Source of the DNA: Paracoccus lichenicola
Lineage (GTDB): Bacteria > Pseudomonadota > Alphaproteobacteria > Rhodobacterales > Rhodobacteraceae
Direction: 5' to 3'
Assembly: GCF_009708075.1 (NCBI RefSeq)
Contig: NZ_WMBT01000010.1
Span: 83,836-147,835 of the forward strand
Length of the DNA: 64,000 nucleotides
This document shows positions 7,192 through 16,931 of the stretch, in pieces. Position 1 is the stretch's first letter. Each line of letters begins with the position of its first letter. The position numbers were made by a program, and so were the translations under genes. The notes beneath the pieces were generated by a model. It did no database searches and was not told the DNA's origin. It saw only the letters and a program-made list of their open reading frames with translations.

Positions 7192-10123
7192 CGCGGCCCA
7201 GTTCTTCCCGGATCACCTGCGCGATGTCGCGGACGCCCGGGTCGTCCAGGATGCCCAGGTGGTTGCCGGGAACGCAGACGAAGCGCCGGTCCGGCGCGAC
7301 GGGCGCCCAACCCAGGGCCGTCCGCCGCACCCGGTCGATATTCGCCAGATCGTCCCGCGCGGCAAAGATCACGACCCGTCCGGGATAGACGGCGGGGCTG
7401 TAGGCGGCGACCGAGACGATGTTGGCGGCAATGAATTCGTCCAGGCTGTGCCCGTCGCGCTTGCGCCCGCGCAGCCGGTCAAGGCGCAGCCGGATCACCT
7501 GGCGCGCCAGCATCAGCTCGCCCCCGGCCCGTTCGGCATAGCGGCGCAGGGCGGCGCCCGGGTCCTGCCGGATCCGCGACGCCGCCCGGCCCAGCCGTTC
7601 CGCCAGGGTGGACCGCCGCGAGGGGGCGGGACCATCCGCGTCGAAGATCGCCACCATGGCCACCTCGCGCCCCGCCCGACGCAGCCGCGCGGCAAGCTCG
7701 AAGGCGACGAAGGCACCCAGCGACACGCCGGCCAGCGCCAGGGGACCGTGGGGGCGGAACTGCTGGATGCGGCGGACATACAGGTCCGCCAGCCCGTCGA
7801 TGTCGGTCGGCGTCTCGCTGGTCAGAAGGCCGGTCGTCACCCCCCAGACGGGATGGCGCGGTTCCAGCGCGGCGGCAAGGGGGCGGTAGAAATCCCCGTT
7901 CGTGCCCAGCACGTGAATGCCCACCAGCGGGATCCCGTCGCCTTCGGGCTGCACGGCGATCAGGCTGTCGTCGGGCAGCGCATGGGCGGACTGCATGATC
8001 CCGGCCAGGGCTTGCGGCGTGGGGTGGTTGTAGATCGCGGGCAGCGTCGGCCGCCGCCCGAACAGGCGCACCAGGTGTTCCGAAAGCTCGATCGCCATCA
8101 GCGAGTTGCCGCCCTGGTCGAAAAAGGACTGCCTGGCGCCCAGCGGCGGCTGGCCCAGCAGATCGCCCATGATCCGGCCGATGGCGGCCGCCGCCGGGTC
8201 GGCCGGCGCGCCCGCCGGTTGATCGCCCGCGCTGGCCATCATGGCGCGCAGCGCCGCCTCGTCCAGCTTGCCGCGTTCGTTGAGCGGCATCTCGGGCAGG
8301 ACCATCAGGCGGGGCGAGACGCCCTTGGGCAGCTCTGCCTGAAGGACCGCGCGGATGTCGGGATGATCCGCATCGGCCGCGACCCACACGGCCAGGGCGC
8401 CATGCTGGGCCGCGATGCGCGCCTCGCGCACGCCGGGGATCTTCTTCAGGGCGGTCTCGATGCCGCCCGGCTCGATGCGGTATCCGCTCAGCTTGAACTG
8501 CCGGTCCATGCGGTCGATGAACACCAGCTCTCCGCCGGGCGTCGGCTGGACCCGGTCCCCGGTGCGGTACCAGCGCCCGGGATCGCCGCGCCCCGGCGGT
8601 CCCGGCAGGGTGCGGAACTTTTCGGCGGTCAGGTCGGGCCGGTTGACATAGCCAAGGCCGACCCCGGCCCCGCCGATCCACATCTCGCCCGGGCGTCCCG
8701 GCGGCGCGGGCGAGCCGTCGGGGGCCAGCAGCACAAGCCGCGCCGCGCCCAGGGGCGCGCCGATGGGCACGCTGTCCAGTTCCAGCGGGGCGCCGCGATC
8801 GACATGGATGGTGGCGGTCGCCGTCGTCTCGGTCGGGCCATAGCCGTTCATCCAGACCACGCCCGGCGCCACCTTCCGCCACTGCTCCAGCGTGGCCGAG
8901 GGGACCCGTTCGCCGCCGACGATCACCAGCCGAAGCTCTGGTGGAAGACCGCGCGAGGAGGGGTGCTGCAGGCTGCCGGTCAGCAGCCGCCAGAAGGCGG
9001 TGGGGATGTTCAGCACGGTGATGCGGTGGTCGTGCAGTTCGTCCACGAAGCGTTCCAGCGTGTCCAGCATCGCGTCGCTGCGCAGGACCAGCGTGGCGCC
9101 CACGCGAAGCGTCGGCAGGATTTCCTCGATCGCCACGTCGAAGCCCAGGGCGGCAAAGGACAGCACGCGATCGGCGGGCGAAAGCGCGAAGGCCGCCGCG
9201 ACGGCGCGGGAATGGTGGTCCAGCGCGGCATGGCCGATCGTCACCGCCTTGGGCTGGCCGGTGCTGCCCGAGGTGAAGATCAGATAGGCGGGATCCTCGG
9301 GTCCGGCCTGCCTGCGGGCGGCCGTCCGGGGCGGCATGTCCCCGGGCGGAAGGGTCAGGGTCCGGGTCGCGCCGGAAAGCCCCCGGGCAAGGCCGGGGTC
9401 CGCGACCAGCAGAAAGGCGGGCGCGGCATCCTCGATCATCCGCCCGCGCTGTCCGGCGGGCAGGTCGGGGTCGATCTGCAGGAACCCCGCGCCCGTGCGC
9501 AGGATGGCGGCCCAGGCGGCCACCGCGTCGATGCCGCGGGGCAGGGCCACGCCCACGATGGTGCCCGGTCCCGCCCCCTGGTCCCCAAGCAGACCGGCGA
9601 TGGCGGCGACCCGCCGCTCCAGCTCCTCGCCCGCCAGCGTCTCGCCGGTCGCCATGTCCACGCAGCTGCCGGCCAGCGCGCCGTCCAGCCCGCGCAAGGG
9701 CGGCGGCGCCCGCCCTTCCACCGGGGCGAAGCGGGCCGGGGCAAGTTCGGACAGGTCTGCATCCGGTTGGCTTGCGATCGCCGCCAGCAGCCGCGAGGCA
9801 AGGTCCGCAAGGCCGGGGTCCCGGGGATCGGTGCTTTCGAACCGCACCCGTCCTGCGTCGCGCCGCGCGCGCAGGCCCGGCAGGTCCGGCGCCCCCGGCG
9901 CCTGTGCCGGAGCGATCAGCAGATCGTCCGTCCCCCAGGCGGGGACCGGCGGTTCCAGCAGGTCGGCGATGTCCCTTGCGGTCATGCCGGTCCGGATGAC
10001 CGCGCGGCATTCATGCCCGGGATTGCCCGCACCGATGGAAACGGCCAGGTCGTTCATCCCGAACCACCGCGACAAGGCCAGGACCGCCGCAGTCGCCACC
10101 AGAACTGTCGTTGACGGATCCAT
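7175..10123 (-). CDS. NRPS-like adenylation-carrier-thioesterase protein with condensation-domain remnant
   Basis: About 982 residues. The first ~50 (VATAAVLALSRWFGMNDL and on) resemble the C-lobe of a condensation domain, with no HHxxxDG. The adenylation domain follows with YLIFTSGSTGQPKAV, FDVAIEE (Asp at the position that usually holds the amino group), NGYGPTETT, WYRTGD and NERGKLDEAAL with the catalytic Lys. A carrier domain has the phosphopantetheine serine in FFDQGGNSLMAIEL, and a thioesterase has GVSLG and a late GNH histidine. It would activate one amino acid-like substrate and release it as an ester, amide or dimer. TTG 10147 is an alternative start. It lies downstream of the GMC gene on the same strand. 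Confidence 0.8.
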   Translation of the reverse strand: MDPSTTVLVATAAVLALSRWFGMNDLAVSIGAGNPGHECRAVIRTGMTARDIADLLEPPVPAWGTDDLLIAPAQAPGAPDLPGLRARRDAGRVRFESTDPRDPGLADLASRLLAAIASQPDADLSELAPARFAPVEGRAPPPLRGLDGALAGSCVDMATGETLAGEELERRVAAIAGLLGDQGAGPGTIVGVALPRGIDAVAAWAAILRTGAGFLQIDPDLPAGQRGRMIEDAAPAFLLVADPGLARGLSGATRTLTLPPGDMPPRTAARRQAGPEDPAYLIFTSGSTGQPKAVTIGHAALDHHSRAVAAAFALSPADRVLSFAALGFDVAIEEILPTLRVGATLVLRSDAMLDTLERFVDELHDHRITVLNIPTAFWRLLTGSLQHPSSRGLPPELRLVIVGGERVPSATLEQWRKVAPGVVWMNGYGPTETTATATIHVDRGAPLELDSVPIGAPLGAARLVLLAPDGSPAPPGRPGEMWIGGAGVGLGYVNRPDLTAEKFRTLPGPPGRGDPGRWYRTGDRVQPTPGGELVFIDRMDRQFKLSGYRIEPGGIETALKKIPGVREARIAAQHGALAVWVAADADHPDIRAVLQAELPKGVSPRLMVLPEMPLNERGKLDEAALRAMMASAGDQPAGAPADPAAAAIGRIMGDLLGQPPLGARQSFFDQGGNSLMAIELSEHLVRLFGRRPTLPAIYNHPTPQALAGIMQSAHALPDDSLIAVQPEGDGIPLVGIHVLGTNGDFYRPLAAALEPRHPVWGVTTGLLTSETPTDIDGLADLYVRRIQQFRPHGPLALAGVSLGAFVAFELAARLRRAGREVAMVAIFDADGPAPSRRSTLAERLGRAASRIRQDPGAALRRYAERAGGELMLARQVIRLRLDRLRGRKRDGHSLDEFIAANIVSVAAYSPAVYPGRVVIFAARDDLANIDRVRRTALGWAPVAPDRRFVCVPGNHLGILDDPGVRDIAQVIREELGRVSPGR

Positions 10124-10263
10124 CTCGTCGGGGTTGTGTTTGGTCAAGAGCAGATCAATCGAATAAGGAAGGGGACGGCAACCCTCGGGTGATCGCCGCC
10201 GTCATTCCTTACCTTAGGGAGGGGCTGCGCCTGCCGCAACCGACGATGCGCCCCCGTTCGCCC

Positions 10264-11784
10264 TTATCGTGCCGCGACGATGCGGTCGGCCACGCGGAGG
10301 CTGTTGGCCAGGATGACGAGACCGGGATTGACCCCGGTCGAGGTCGGCATGAACGACGCGTCCGTGACGTAAAGATTGCGCAGGCCGTGCACGCGGCAAT
10401 CCGCATCCAGCACGCTGTCGCGCGGATCGCGCCCGAACCGCGCGGTGCCGCAGGCATGGCCATAGTTGAGTTCGACATCATCGTTCAGAAAGAAGAAGCG
10501 CCGTCCCCCGAACATCTCGCGGATCGCGCGGCGGAACAGGCGCCGGCGCTCGGCAAGCTCGGGGGCGACATCATACACGATCGCCGGGGGGTCCAGGGGA
10601 TTGCTGCCGGGCAGGATGCGGTTCGTCCCGTAGGGCAGATCCTCGAGGATGCCGACAAAGACCCGTGCGTTCCCCAGGGCCAGTGCGGCGATCTTGGCGG
10701 GGATGCGCAGGAACGGCCGCAGCGGCCGCGCGCGGTGCAGCCGCCCCCGGTCGAACCGGCCGCGCAGGTGCATCAGGATGTTGCCGTAATCCGCCTGCAA
10801 CCCCATGGACTGGACCATCCCCATCCTGGTCCCGTCGCGAAGATACAGATCCCGCAAGGCCAGCGACTTGGCCGGAAAGCCCAGCGGCGCCCGATGCCTG
10901 GGGAATACGGCCATGCGTTCGGACAGGTGGAACATCAGGTTCCGCCCGACCAGGCCTTCCCGGTTTCCGATGCCGTCCGCCCAGTGCGCGCCGCGGGACG
11001 CAAGAAGCAACTGCGCCGACCCGATGGCGCCCCCCGCCAGCACCACCCGGTCGGCCGCAAGCGTCACCGGGTCCTGGCCCGCGCGGCCCACGACGACGCC
11101 GGTTGCCGCCGTGCCGTCCGCCTCGATCCGGCGGGCCGTCCATCCCGACAAAAGGGCCGCGCGGCCGGAATCCAGGGCCTGCCCCAGGGGCTGGCGGGCA
11201 TCGGCCTTGCAGGCCCTGAAGCATTCGCGGCCGATGCATTCCTGGCACGGGGACCGATAGGCGATCCCCAGATGCGCGCGATAAGGGTGGTATCCGCGCC
11301 GGGCCAGATCGTCGCGGATTTCCGCATCGCCCGCGCAAAGCGGGGGCGGGTCGGCGAACGGGTCCCCGTCGTCGGCGCACAGCGCATCGCGCGTGCCGCA
11401 GATGCCGACAAGACGGCGCGCTTGCGAGAAATAGGGCCTGAACCCGTCATACCCGACGATCCAGCCCCCGGTCGGATGAGGCGCTTCCTCGAGATCGTCA
11501 AGGTCGTGCCGCGCCGGCAGTTCCAGCGAGGCCGCATAGACGACCGAGGTTCCGCCGACCGCCGACAGCGAGGTGGGGACCCGCCGGGCGGCCCGGCCAT
11601 TGACCGTCACGTCCGCCTCCAGCTGCTCCAGCGGGGCGGGATCGCCGGCGTCCGGGGGCCTTGTCCCGCGTTCGACGAACAGGACCTTCATGCCCGCCTG
11701 CACAAGCCGCGCGCCCGCATGGGCACCGCCCAGGCCGGTTCCGATCACGACCGCGTCCCACCGGACGGATGCGGCGGCGGTCAT
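10264..11784 (-). CDS. GMC-type FAD oxidoreductase
   Basis: About 506 residues. The N-terminal Rossmann motif is VVIGTGLGGAHAGARL. SAVGGTSVVYA is the second FAD contact and LAGGAIGSAQLLLAS is a typical GMC motif. The C-terminus GLRNLYVTDASFMPTSTG plus NPGLVILANSLRVAD is the GMC_oxred_C signature. Between them CQECIGRECFRAC gives four cysteines (C-x2-C-x4-C-x3-C), like the cysteine-rich loop of bacterial cholesterol-oxidase-like GMC enzymes. It would oxidise an alcohol; substrate unknown. It precedes the NRPS-like gene by 140 bases on the same strand, suggesting that both act on one small molecule. The start could be TTG 11817. Confidence 0.83.
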   Translation of the reverse strand: MTAAASVRWDAVVIGTGLGGAHAGARLVQAGMKVLFVERGTRPPDAGDPAPLEQLEADVTVNGRAARRVPTSLSAVGGTSVVYAASLELPARHDLDDLEEAPHPTGGWIVGYDGFRPYFSQARRLVGICGTRDALCADDGDPFADPPPLCAGDAEIRDDLARRGYHPYRAHLGIAYRSPCQECIGRECFRACKADARQPLGQALDSGRAALLSGWTARRIEADGTAATGVVVGRAGQDPVTLAADRVVLAGGAIGSAQLLLASRGAHWADGIGNREGLVGRNLMFHLSERMAVFPRHRAPLGFPAKSLALRDLYLRDGTRMGMVQSMGLQADYGNILMHLRGRFDRGRLHRARPLRPFLRIPAKIAALALGNARVFVGILEDLPYGTNRILPGSNPLDPPAIVYDVAPELAERRRLFRRAIREMFGGRRFFFLNDDVELNYGHACGTARFGRDPRDSVLDADCRVHGLRNLYVTDASFMPTSTGVNPGLVILANSLRVADRIVAAR

Positions 11785-11953
11785 GTCCGTGGTCTGCAGG
11801 GGGGAAGGGGCGATCAAGACAAGCTACCAGCTAACCGTTCGTTTTTCGCAATACCGCGGAGTTGACAGGAACTGCCGGCCTTTTATCAAGCATATTCGGC
11901 AGTCCGTAGACCGATTCATCCGCCGCGTCCTCGCTGCGTCCCGCCCGCTGCCG

Positions 11954-12958
11954 TCACTCACGCGTCCGGCGCCCCGCGAAGAAGCGGCGGCCGAACGCGC
12001 TTTCGAGAAGTTCCCCGATCAGCCCGCGCCGGAAGACAAGGACGCAAACCATGAAGACGACCCCGGTGATGATCGTCACCGGAAAGTCGGAGGTCGCGAG
12101 GTAATTCTGCAGCGTGACCACCACGCCCGCGCCCACGACCGGCCCGGCCAGCGTGCCGATGCCGCCCAGAAGGGTCATCAGGATCACCTCGCCCGACATC
12201 TGCCAGGTCACGTCGGTCAGCGTCGCGAACTGGAAGATCAGCGCCTTGACGCCGCCCGCCAGGCCCGCAAGCGCCGCCGACATCACGAAGGCCCCCAGCT
12301 TGTAGCGGCTGACCGAATAACCCAGCGAGATCGCGCGCTGTTCGTTTTCCCGGATGGATTTCAGGATCATGCCGAAGGGCGAGTTGACGAAGCGCCAGAT
12401 CACCAGCAGGCCCAGGACGAACACCGCCAGCACGAAGTAATACATGGTCATCGTGTCGGACAGGTCGAAGACCCCGAACAGGCGGCCGCGCGGGACGGAC
12501 TGGATGCCGTCCTCGCCATGGGTGAAGCCCGCCTGCAGGCAGAAGAAGAAGAACATCTGCGACAGCGCCAGCGTGATCATCGCGAAATAGATGCCCTGGC
12601 GGCGGATGGCGATGGCGCCCATCACCAGGCCCAGGACGGCGGCGCCGACGACGCCCAGCAGGATCCCCGCCTCGGGCGGCCAGCCCCATTCCTTCACCGC
12701 ATGGGCGGTGAAATAGGCTGCGCCGCCGAAGAAGGTGGCATGGCCGAAGGACAGAAGGCCGGTGTAGCCCAAGAGCAGGTTGAAGGCCGCGGCGAACAGG
12801 CCGAAGGCCAACAGCTTCATCAGGAAGATCGGATACAGGAACTGCGGCGCGAGCAGCAGCCCCGCCGCGATCACGGCCAGCAGCGCCAGCTGGATGGTCC
12901 CGGCCCTGGGGTGGATGGCGATCCGTTCGCCGGGGACAGGTTCGGATTTTCCGGCCAT
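11954..12958 (-). CDS. livM: Branched-chain amino-acid-type ABC permease LivM
   Basis: About 334 residues with eight or more hydrophobic segments. The motif GYTGLLSFGHATFFGGAAYF is the signature of LivM permeases, and the EAA-like loop is IRENEQRAISLGYSVSRYKL. With LivH it forms the channel of a Liv-type importer. Two in-frame ATGs exist (12967 and 12958). AAGGA lies eight bases before 12958, which I prefer, leaving the livH stop just upstream. It is last in the unit livK-G-F-H-M. The ligand is set by the binding protein and need not be an amino acid. Confidence 0.9.
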   Translation of the reverse strand: MAGKSEPVPGERIAIHPRAGTIQLALLAVIAAGLLLAPQFLYPIFLMKLLAFGLFAAAFNLLLGYTGLLSFGHATFFGGAAYFTAHAVKEWGWPPEAGILLGVVGAAVLGLVMGAIAIRRQGIYFAMITLALSQMFFFFCLQAGFTHGEDGIQSVPRGRLFGVFDLSDTMTMYYFVLAVFVLGLLVIWRFVNSPFGMILKSIRENEQRAISLGYSVSRYKLGAFVMSAALAGLAGGVKALIFQFATLTDVTWQMSGEVILMTLLGGIGTLAGPVVGAGVVVTLQNYLATSDFPVTIITGVVFMVCVLVFRRGLIGELLESAFGRRFFAGRRTRE

Positions 12959-12959
12959 G

Positions 12960-13847
12960 TCAGGCATCCTTTCCGAAAAGGCCCGCGGGCCGCAGGATCA
13001 GGACGATCGCCATGATGACGAAGACCACGATGTTCGATGCCTCGGGGTAGAAGACCTTGGTCAGCCCCTCGACCACGCCCAGCATGTAGCCGGTGACGAT
13101 GGCCCCCAGGATCGACCCCATGCCGCCGACCACGACGACCGCGAAGACGATGATGATCAGGTTCGTCCCCATCAGCGGGCTGACCTGATAGATGGGCGCG
13201 GCCAGCACGCCCGCGAAGGCCGCAAGCCCCGCGCCAAGCGCATAGGTCAGCGTCAGCAGCAAGGGCACGTTGACGCCGAAGCTTTGCACCAGCACCGGGT
13301 TTTCGGTGGCCGCGCGCAGGTATGCGCCAAGCTTGGTCTTCTCGATCATGAACCACACGCCCAGGCAGACGATCAGGGACGCGATCACCACCCAACCGCG
13401 ATAGATCGGCAGGAACATGAAGCCCAGGTTCACCGCCCCGGTCAGTTGCGGCGGCGGGGCATAGGGCATCCCGGAGGCGCCGTAGAAGTACCGGAACGTC
13501 CCCTCGATCGCGAGCGCGAGGCCGAAGGTGAACAGAAGGCCATACAGGTGGTCCAGCTGGTAAAGCCGCGACAGCATCGTGCGCTCGACGATGGCGCCGA
13601 ACAGGCCCACGATCAGCGGGGCCAGGATCAGCGCCAGCCAATAGTTGACGCCCCCCACCGTCAGCAGCAGCAGCGCGGCAAAGGCGCCCAGCATGTATTG
13701 CGCGCCATGGGCGAAGTTGATGACACGCAGCAGGCCGAAGATGACGGCCAGGCCCAGCGAGAGCAGCGCATAGAAGCTGCCGTTGATCAGCCCGACCAGC
13801 AACTGCCCCATCAGGGCCTGGATGGGAATGCCGAAGATCATGGTCAT
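12960..13847 (-). CDS. livH: Branched-chain amino-acid-type ABC permease LivH
   Basis: 295 residues. LINGSFYALLSLGLAVIFGL, then VINFAHGAQYMLGAF, are the hallmark N-terminal motifs of LivH permeases. The later GGMGSILGAIVTGYMLGVVE is the conserved cytoplasmic-loop region. Multiple hydrophobic helices span the protein. It follows livF by one base and precedes livM closely, so the five genes read as one operon. Confidence 0.92.
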   Translation of the reverse strand: MTMIFGIPIQALMGQLLVGLINGSFYALLSLGLAVIFGLLRVINFAHGAQYMLGAFAALLLLTVGGVNYWLALILAPLIVGLFGAIVERTMLSRLYQLDHLYGLLFTFGLALAIEGTFRYFYGASGMPYAPPPQLTGAVNLGFMFLPIYRGWVVIASLIVCLGVWFMIEKTKLGAYLRAATENPVLVQSFGVNVPLLLTLTYALGAGLAAFAGVLAAPIYQVSPLMGTNLIIIVFAVVVVGGMGSILGAIVTGYMLGVVEGLTKVFYPEASNIVVFVIMAIVLILRPAGLFGKDA

Positions 13848-13848
13848 G

Positions 13849-14553
13849 TCAAACCCCCAGTTCCCGATGCAGCAGGTCCATCCGATGGGCCAGGTCCGAC
13901 ACCGGGAATTCGGCGGTCACCGTGCCATGGTCCATCAGATAGAAGCGGTCGGCGACGGTGGCGGCGAAGCGGAAATTCTGTTCCACCAGCACCACGGTCA
14001 TGCCGCGTCGTTTCAGTTGTCGCAGCACGTCGCCGATGGCGTTGATGATGACGGGGGCCAGCCCCTCGGTCGGCTCGTCCAGCAACAGGCAGCGCGCCCC
14101 CGTGCGCAGGATCCGCGCCATGGCCAGCATCTGCTGTTCGCCCCCCGAAAGTTTCGTGCCGGGGCTGTTGCGGCGTTCCTGGAGGTTCGGGAACAGGTCA
14201 TAGATCTCGGCCACGGTCATGCCGCCCTCGGCCACCTTGGGGGGCAGCATCAGGTTTTCCTCGACCGACAGGGTGGCGAAGATGCCGCGTTCCTCGGGGA
14301 CGAAACCAAGGCCCGCGCGGGCGGTCTTGTGCAGGGGCACGGCCATCATGTCCTGGCCCGCGAAGGTGATGCGGCCCGTGCGCTTGCGCAGGATGCCCAT
14401 GATCGCGCGCAGGGTCGTGGTCTTGCCCATGCCGTTGCGGCCCAGGATGCAGATCATCTCGCCTTCGTTGACGTGCAGGTCCACGCCGTGCAGCACATGG
14501 CTTTCGCCGTACCAGGCCTGAAGTCCGGCGGTTTCCAGAAGCGGACCCGTCAT
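13849..14553 (-). CDS. livF: Liv-type ABC transporter ATP-binding protein LivF
   Basis: 234 residues with all ABC ATPase motifs: Walker A GRNGMGKTT, Q-loop region, signature LSGGEQQMLAMAR, Walker B CLLLDEPTEGLAP and the switch histidine replaced in the usual LivF manner (VLVEQNF). It energises import together with LivG. Its ATG overlaps the livG stop by four bases (14550-14553), indicating coupled translation. Confidence 0.92.
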   Translation of the reverse strand: MTGPLLETAGLQAWYGESHVLHGVDLHVNEGEMICILGRNGMGKTTTLRAIMGILRKRTGRITFAGQDMMAVPLHKTARAGLGFVPEERGIFATLSVEENLMLPPKVAEGGMTVAEIYDLFPNLQERRNSPGTKLSGGEQQMLAMARILRTGARCLLLDEPTEGLAPVIINAIGDVLRQLKRRGMTVVLVEQNFRFAATVADRFYLMDHGTVTAEFPVSDLAHRMDLLHRELGV

Positions 14554-15329
14554 GCTTCGGTTCCCATATAGGCGGTGCGCACGCGGGGATCGGCGGACAC
14601 GGTGGCGTAATCGCCCGTCGCGATGATCTCTCCGCGTTGCAGCACGGTGACGTGGTGGCAGATGTCGGCGACCACGGTCAGGTTATGCTCGACCATCAGG
14701 ACGGCGCGGGTTTGCGCCACGTCGCGGATGATGTTCGCGACCATGCGCACGTCCTCCTGCCCCATCCCGGCCATGGGTTCGTCCAGCAGCAGGACCTCGG
14801 GGTCCAAGGCCAGGGTCGTCGCGATCTCCAGCACGCGCTTGCGGCCATAGGACAAGTCGGCGGCGCGGTGGTCGCGGTATGGCGACAGGCCCAGGCCGTC
14901 GATCAGCTCGTCGGCGCGCCCGTTCAGCCGGTCCAGCGCGGACAAGGGCTTCCAGAACTGCACGGCCAGGCCCGCCGGGCGTTGCAGCGCGACCTTGACG
15001 TTCTCGCGCACCGTCAGGTGCGGGAACACCGCCGAGATCTGGAAGGACCGCACCAGGCCCATGCGCGCCACCTTGTCGGGCCGTTCGCGGGTGATGTCCT
15101 GGCCCCGCAGGGTGATGGTGCCGCGCGTGGGTTGCAGGAACTTGGTCAGCAGGTTGAAGACGGTGGTCTTGCCCGCGCCATTGGGACCGATCAGCGCGTG
15201 GATGCGGGCGTGTTCCACGTCCAGATCGACATCGTTGACGGCGGTGAAGCCCGAAAAATCCTTGCCCAGGCCGCGGGCGGACAGGACCACCCGCGGCTGA
15301 GATTGCGTCAGGACTGGCGCAACGGTCAT
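14550..15329 (-). CDS. livG: Liv-type ABC transporter ATP-binding protein LivG
   Basis: 259 residues. Walker A is GPNGAGKTT, and the LivG-specific insert (RERPDKVARMGLVRSFQ) follows. The signature helix reads LSYGRKRVLEIATTLALDP, Walker B is VLLLDEPMAGMGQ and the switch is VEHN. Note LSYGRKR where LSYGQQR or LSGGE is common. A complete livG, in contrast to the broken copy near 22.5 kb. It lies between livK (10 bases upstream) and livF (4-base overlap). Confidence 0.92.
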   Translation of the reverse strand: MTVAPVLTQSQPRVVLSARGLGKDFSGFTAVNDVDLDVEHARIHALIGPNGAGKTTVFNLLTKFLQPTRGTITLRGQDITRERPDKVARMGLVRSFQISAVFPHLTVRENVKVALQRPAGLAVQFWKPLSALDRLNGRADELIDGLGLSPYRDHRAADLSYGRKRVLEIATTLALDPEVLLLDEPMAGMGQEDVRMVANIIRDVAQTRAVLMVEHNLTVVADICHHVTVLQRGEIIATGDYATVSADPRVRTAYMGTEA

Positions 15330-15338
15330 GGCCGCGCC

Positions 15339-16541
15339 TTACTGCGTGACCAGCGGGCAGCCGCTTTCCGCCGGATCCAGGAAGGCCTGGTCGCCCGGAA
15401 TGGTCGCCAGGACGTTGTAGTAATCCCAGTCCTCGGTGATGTCCGCGGGGGCCTTGACCTCCATCAGGTAGACATCCTTGATCAGGCGGCCGTTGGGACC
15501 GACCTTGCCGCCCTGGGCGAACACGTCATTCACCGGCAGTTCGTGAAGTTTCGCGGCGACGGCTTCGGTTTCGTCCGTGCCTGCGGCCTCGATGGCCTTC
15601 AGATAGGACATCACCGTGGAATAGGTGCCCGCGTGGATCATGTTGGGCATCGACCCGGTGCGCTCCATGAAGCGGCGGCCGAATTCCTCGCTGGCAGCGT
15701 CGCGCTTCCAGTAGAAGCTTTCGGTCAGGTTCAGGCCCTGCGCGGCCTCGGCCCCCAACCCGTGCACGTCGGCCAGCGTGAACAGCAGCGCGGCCAGTTT
15801 CTGCCCGCCCTGGGTGATGCCGAATTCGGCGGCCTGCTTGATGGCGTTCTGCGTGTCCGCGCCCGCGTTGGCCAGCCCGATGACCTTGGCCCCCGAGGAT
15901 TGCGCCTGCAGCAGGAAGGACGAGAAGTCGGTCGAGGCCAGCGGGTGCCGCACCGATCCGGTGACGGTGCCGCCGTTTTCGGTGACGAAGGCGCTGGTCT
16001 GTTCCTCCAGCGAATAGCCGAAGGCATAGTCGGCGGTCAGGAAGAACCAGCTGTCGCCGCCCTCCTTGACCAGCGCGCCGCCGGTGCCCACGGCCAGGGC
16101 GTGCGTGTCATAGGCCCAGTGAAAGCCATAGGGCGAACATTGCGCGCCGGTCAGTTCCGTCGTCGCGGCCCCCGTGGTCATGGTGATCTTGCCTTTCTCG
16201 CGCGACAGGGCCTGCACGGCCAGCGCCACGGACGAGGTGGTCAGCTCCATGATGCTGTCCACCTGTTCGGTGTCATACCATTGGCGCGCGATGTTGGACG
16301 CGATGTCGGCCTTGTTCTGGTGGTCGGCGGTCACGACCTCGATCGGCGCGTCCAGCACGGTGCCGCCGAAATCCTCGACCGCCATCAGGGCCGCTTCATA
16401 GGAATTCTTGCCGCCGAAATCGGAATAAACGCCCGACTGGTCGTTGAGGATGCCGATCTTGACGATGCCGTCCGAAATCTCGGCAAAGGCGGGCATCGTG
16501 AAAAGGCCGACTGCGGTGGCTGCTACCAGGATCCTGTTCAT
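15339..16541 (-). CDS. Periplasmic substrate-binding protein of the Liv-type transporter
   Basis: About 400 residues starting MNRILVAATAVGLFTMPAFA, a signal peptide with an AFA cleavage site. The mature protein begins EISDGIVKIGILNDQSGVYS, typical of type I periplasmic binding proteins (Peripla_BP_6), followed by MAVEDFGG and ADHQNKADIASNIARQWYD. It captures the ligand for LivHMGF. GGAGAG lies just before the ATG at 16541, which fixes the start against longer frames. The close homologues I recall include proteins annotated for branched-chain amino acids, amides and aromatic acids, so the ligand is open. First gene of the operon. Confidence 0.9.
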   Translation of the reverse strand: MNRILVAATAVGLFTMPAFAEISDGIVKIGILNDQSGVYSDFGGKNSYEAALMAVEDFGGTVLDAPIEVVTADHQNKADIASNIARQWYDTEQVDSIMELTTSSVALAVQALSREKGKITMTTGAATTELTGAQCSPYGFHWAYDTHALAVGTGGALVKEGGDSWFFLTADYAFGYSLEEQTSAFVTENGGTVTGSVRHPLASTDFSSFLLQAQSSGAKVIGLANAGADTQNAIKQAAEFGITQGGQKLAALLFTLADVHGLGAEAAQGLNLTESFYWKRDAASEEFGRRFMERTGSMPNMIHAGTYSTVMSYLKAIEAAGTDETEAVAAKLHELPVNDVFAQGGKVGPNGRLIKDVYLMEVKAPADITEDWDYYNVLATIPGDQAFLDPAESGCPLVTQ

Positions 16542-16931
16542 TTTCTCTCCCAAGGGCGCTTTCCTCTTGCGGACGGTGCTTGGCAAGCCGATCGTCCATG
16601 ACCGGGCAGCCTTCCCCCGTGCTGCCCCAGGCAAACAATGCAGGGGCTTCAACAATCTAACAAGCTTTTAAAAGGAAAAATTCCTGTCTTGTTTCCGCAC
16701 GGCGCTTTCCTGAAGGGCAACGGGCGGCCCAGGGGTCAAGCGGGCCATATTGTGGACCCGCCGCGCGTTGCCGGCAAGGGGAAGGCCCGGCATCGGCGCG
16801 GGACCCTGGCCGTCGTCGGATCACGTTGACACGACCTGCGTTGTCCACAAGGATGAAGGCGCCGCCTGGGCTGTTCCGTCACGGAACCGAACACGTCGGA
16901 GTGCAGTCCCCAGCAAGCACTCAGGAGCAGG
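16542..16931. other. Intergenic region between divergent livK and UPP-synthase-like genes
   Basis: 390 bases with no gene that I can support. It should hold promoters for both directions. Visible structure includes the inverted repeat AGGAA-AAA-TTCCT (16673-16685) in an AT-rich patch that would suit the livK promoter. A good ribosome site (CAGGAGCAGG) sits just before the ATG at 16932. Confidence 0.5.

Noticed and set aside
7259..10114. A 950-codon plus-strand frame across the NRPS-like gene
   Set aside because: Antisense shadow without motifs; the minus-strand frame has all adenylation, carrier and thioesterase signatures.
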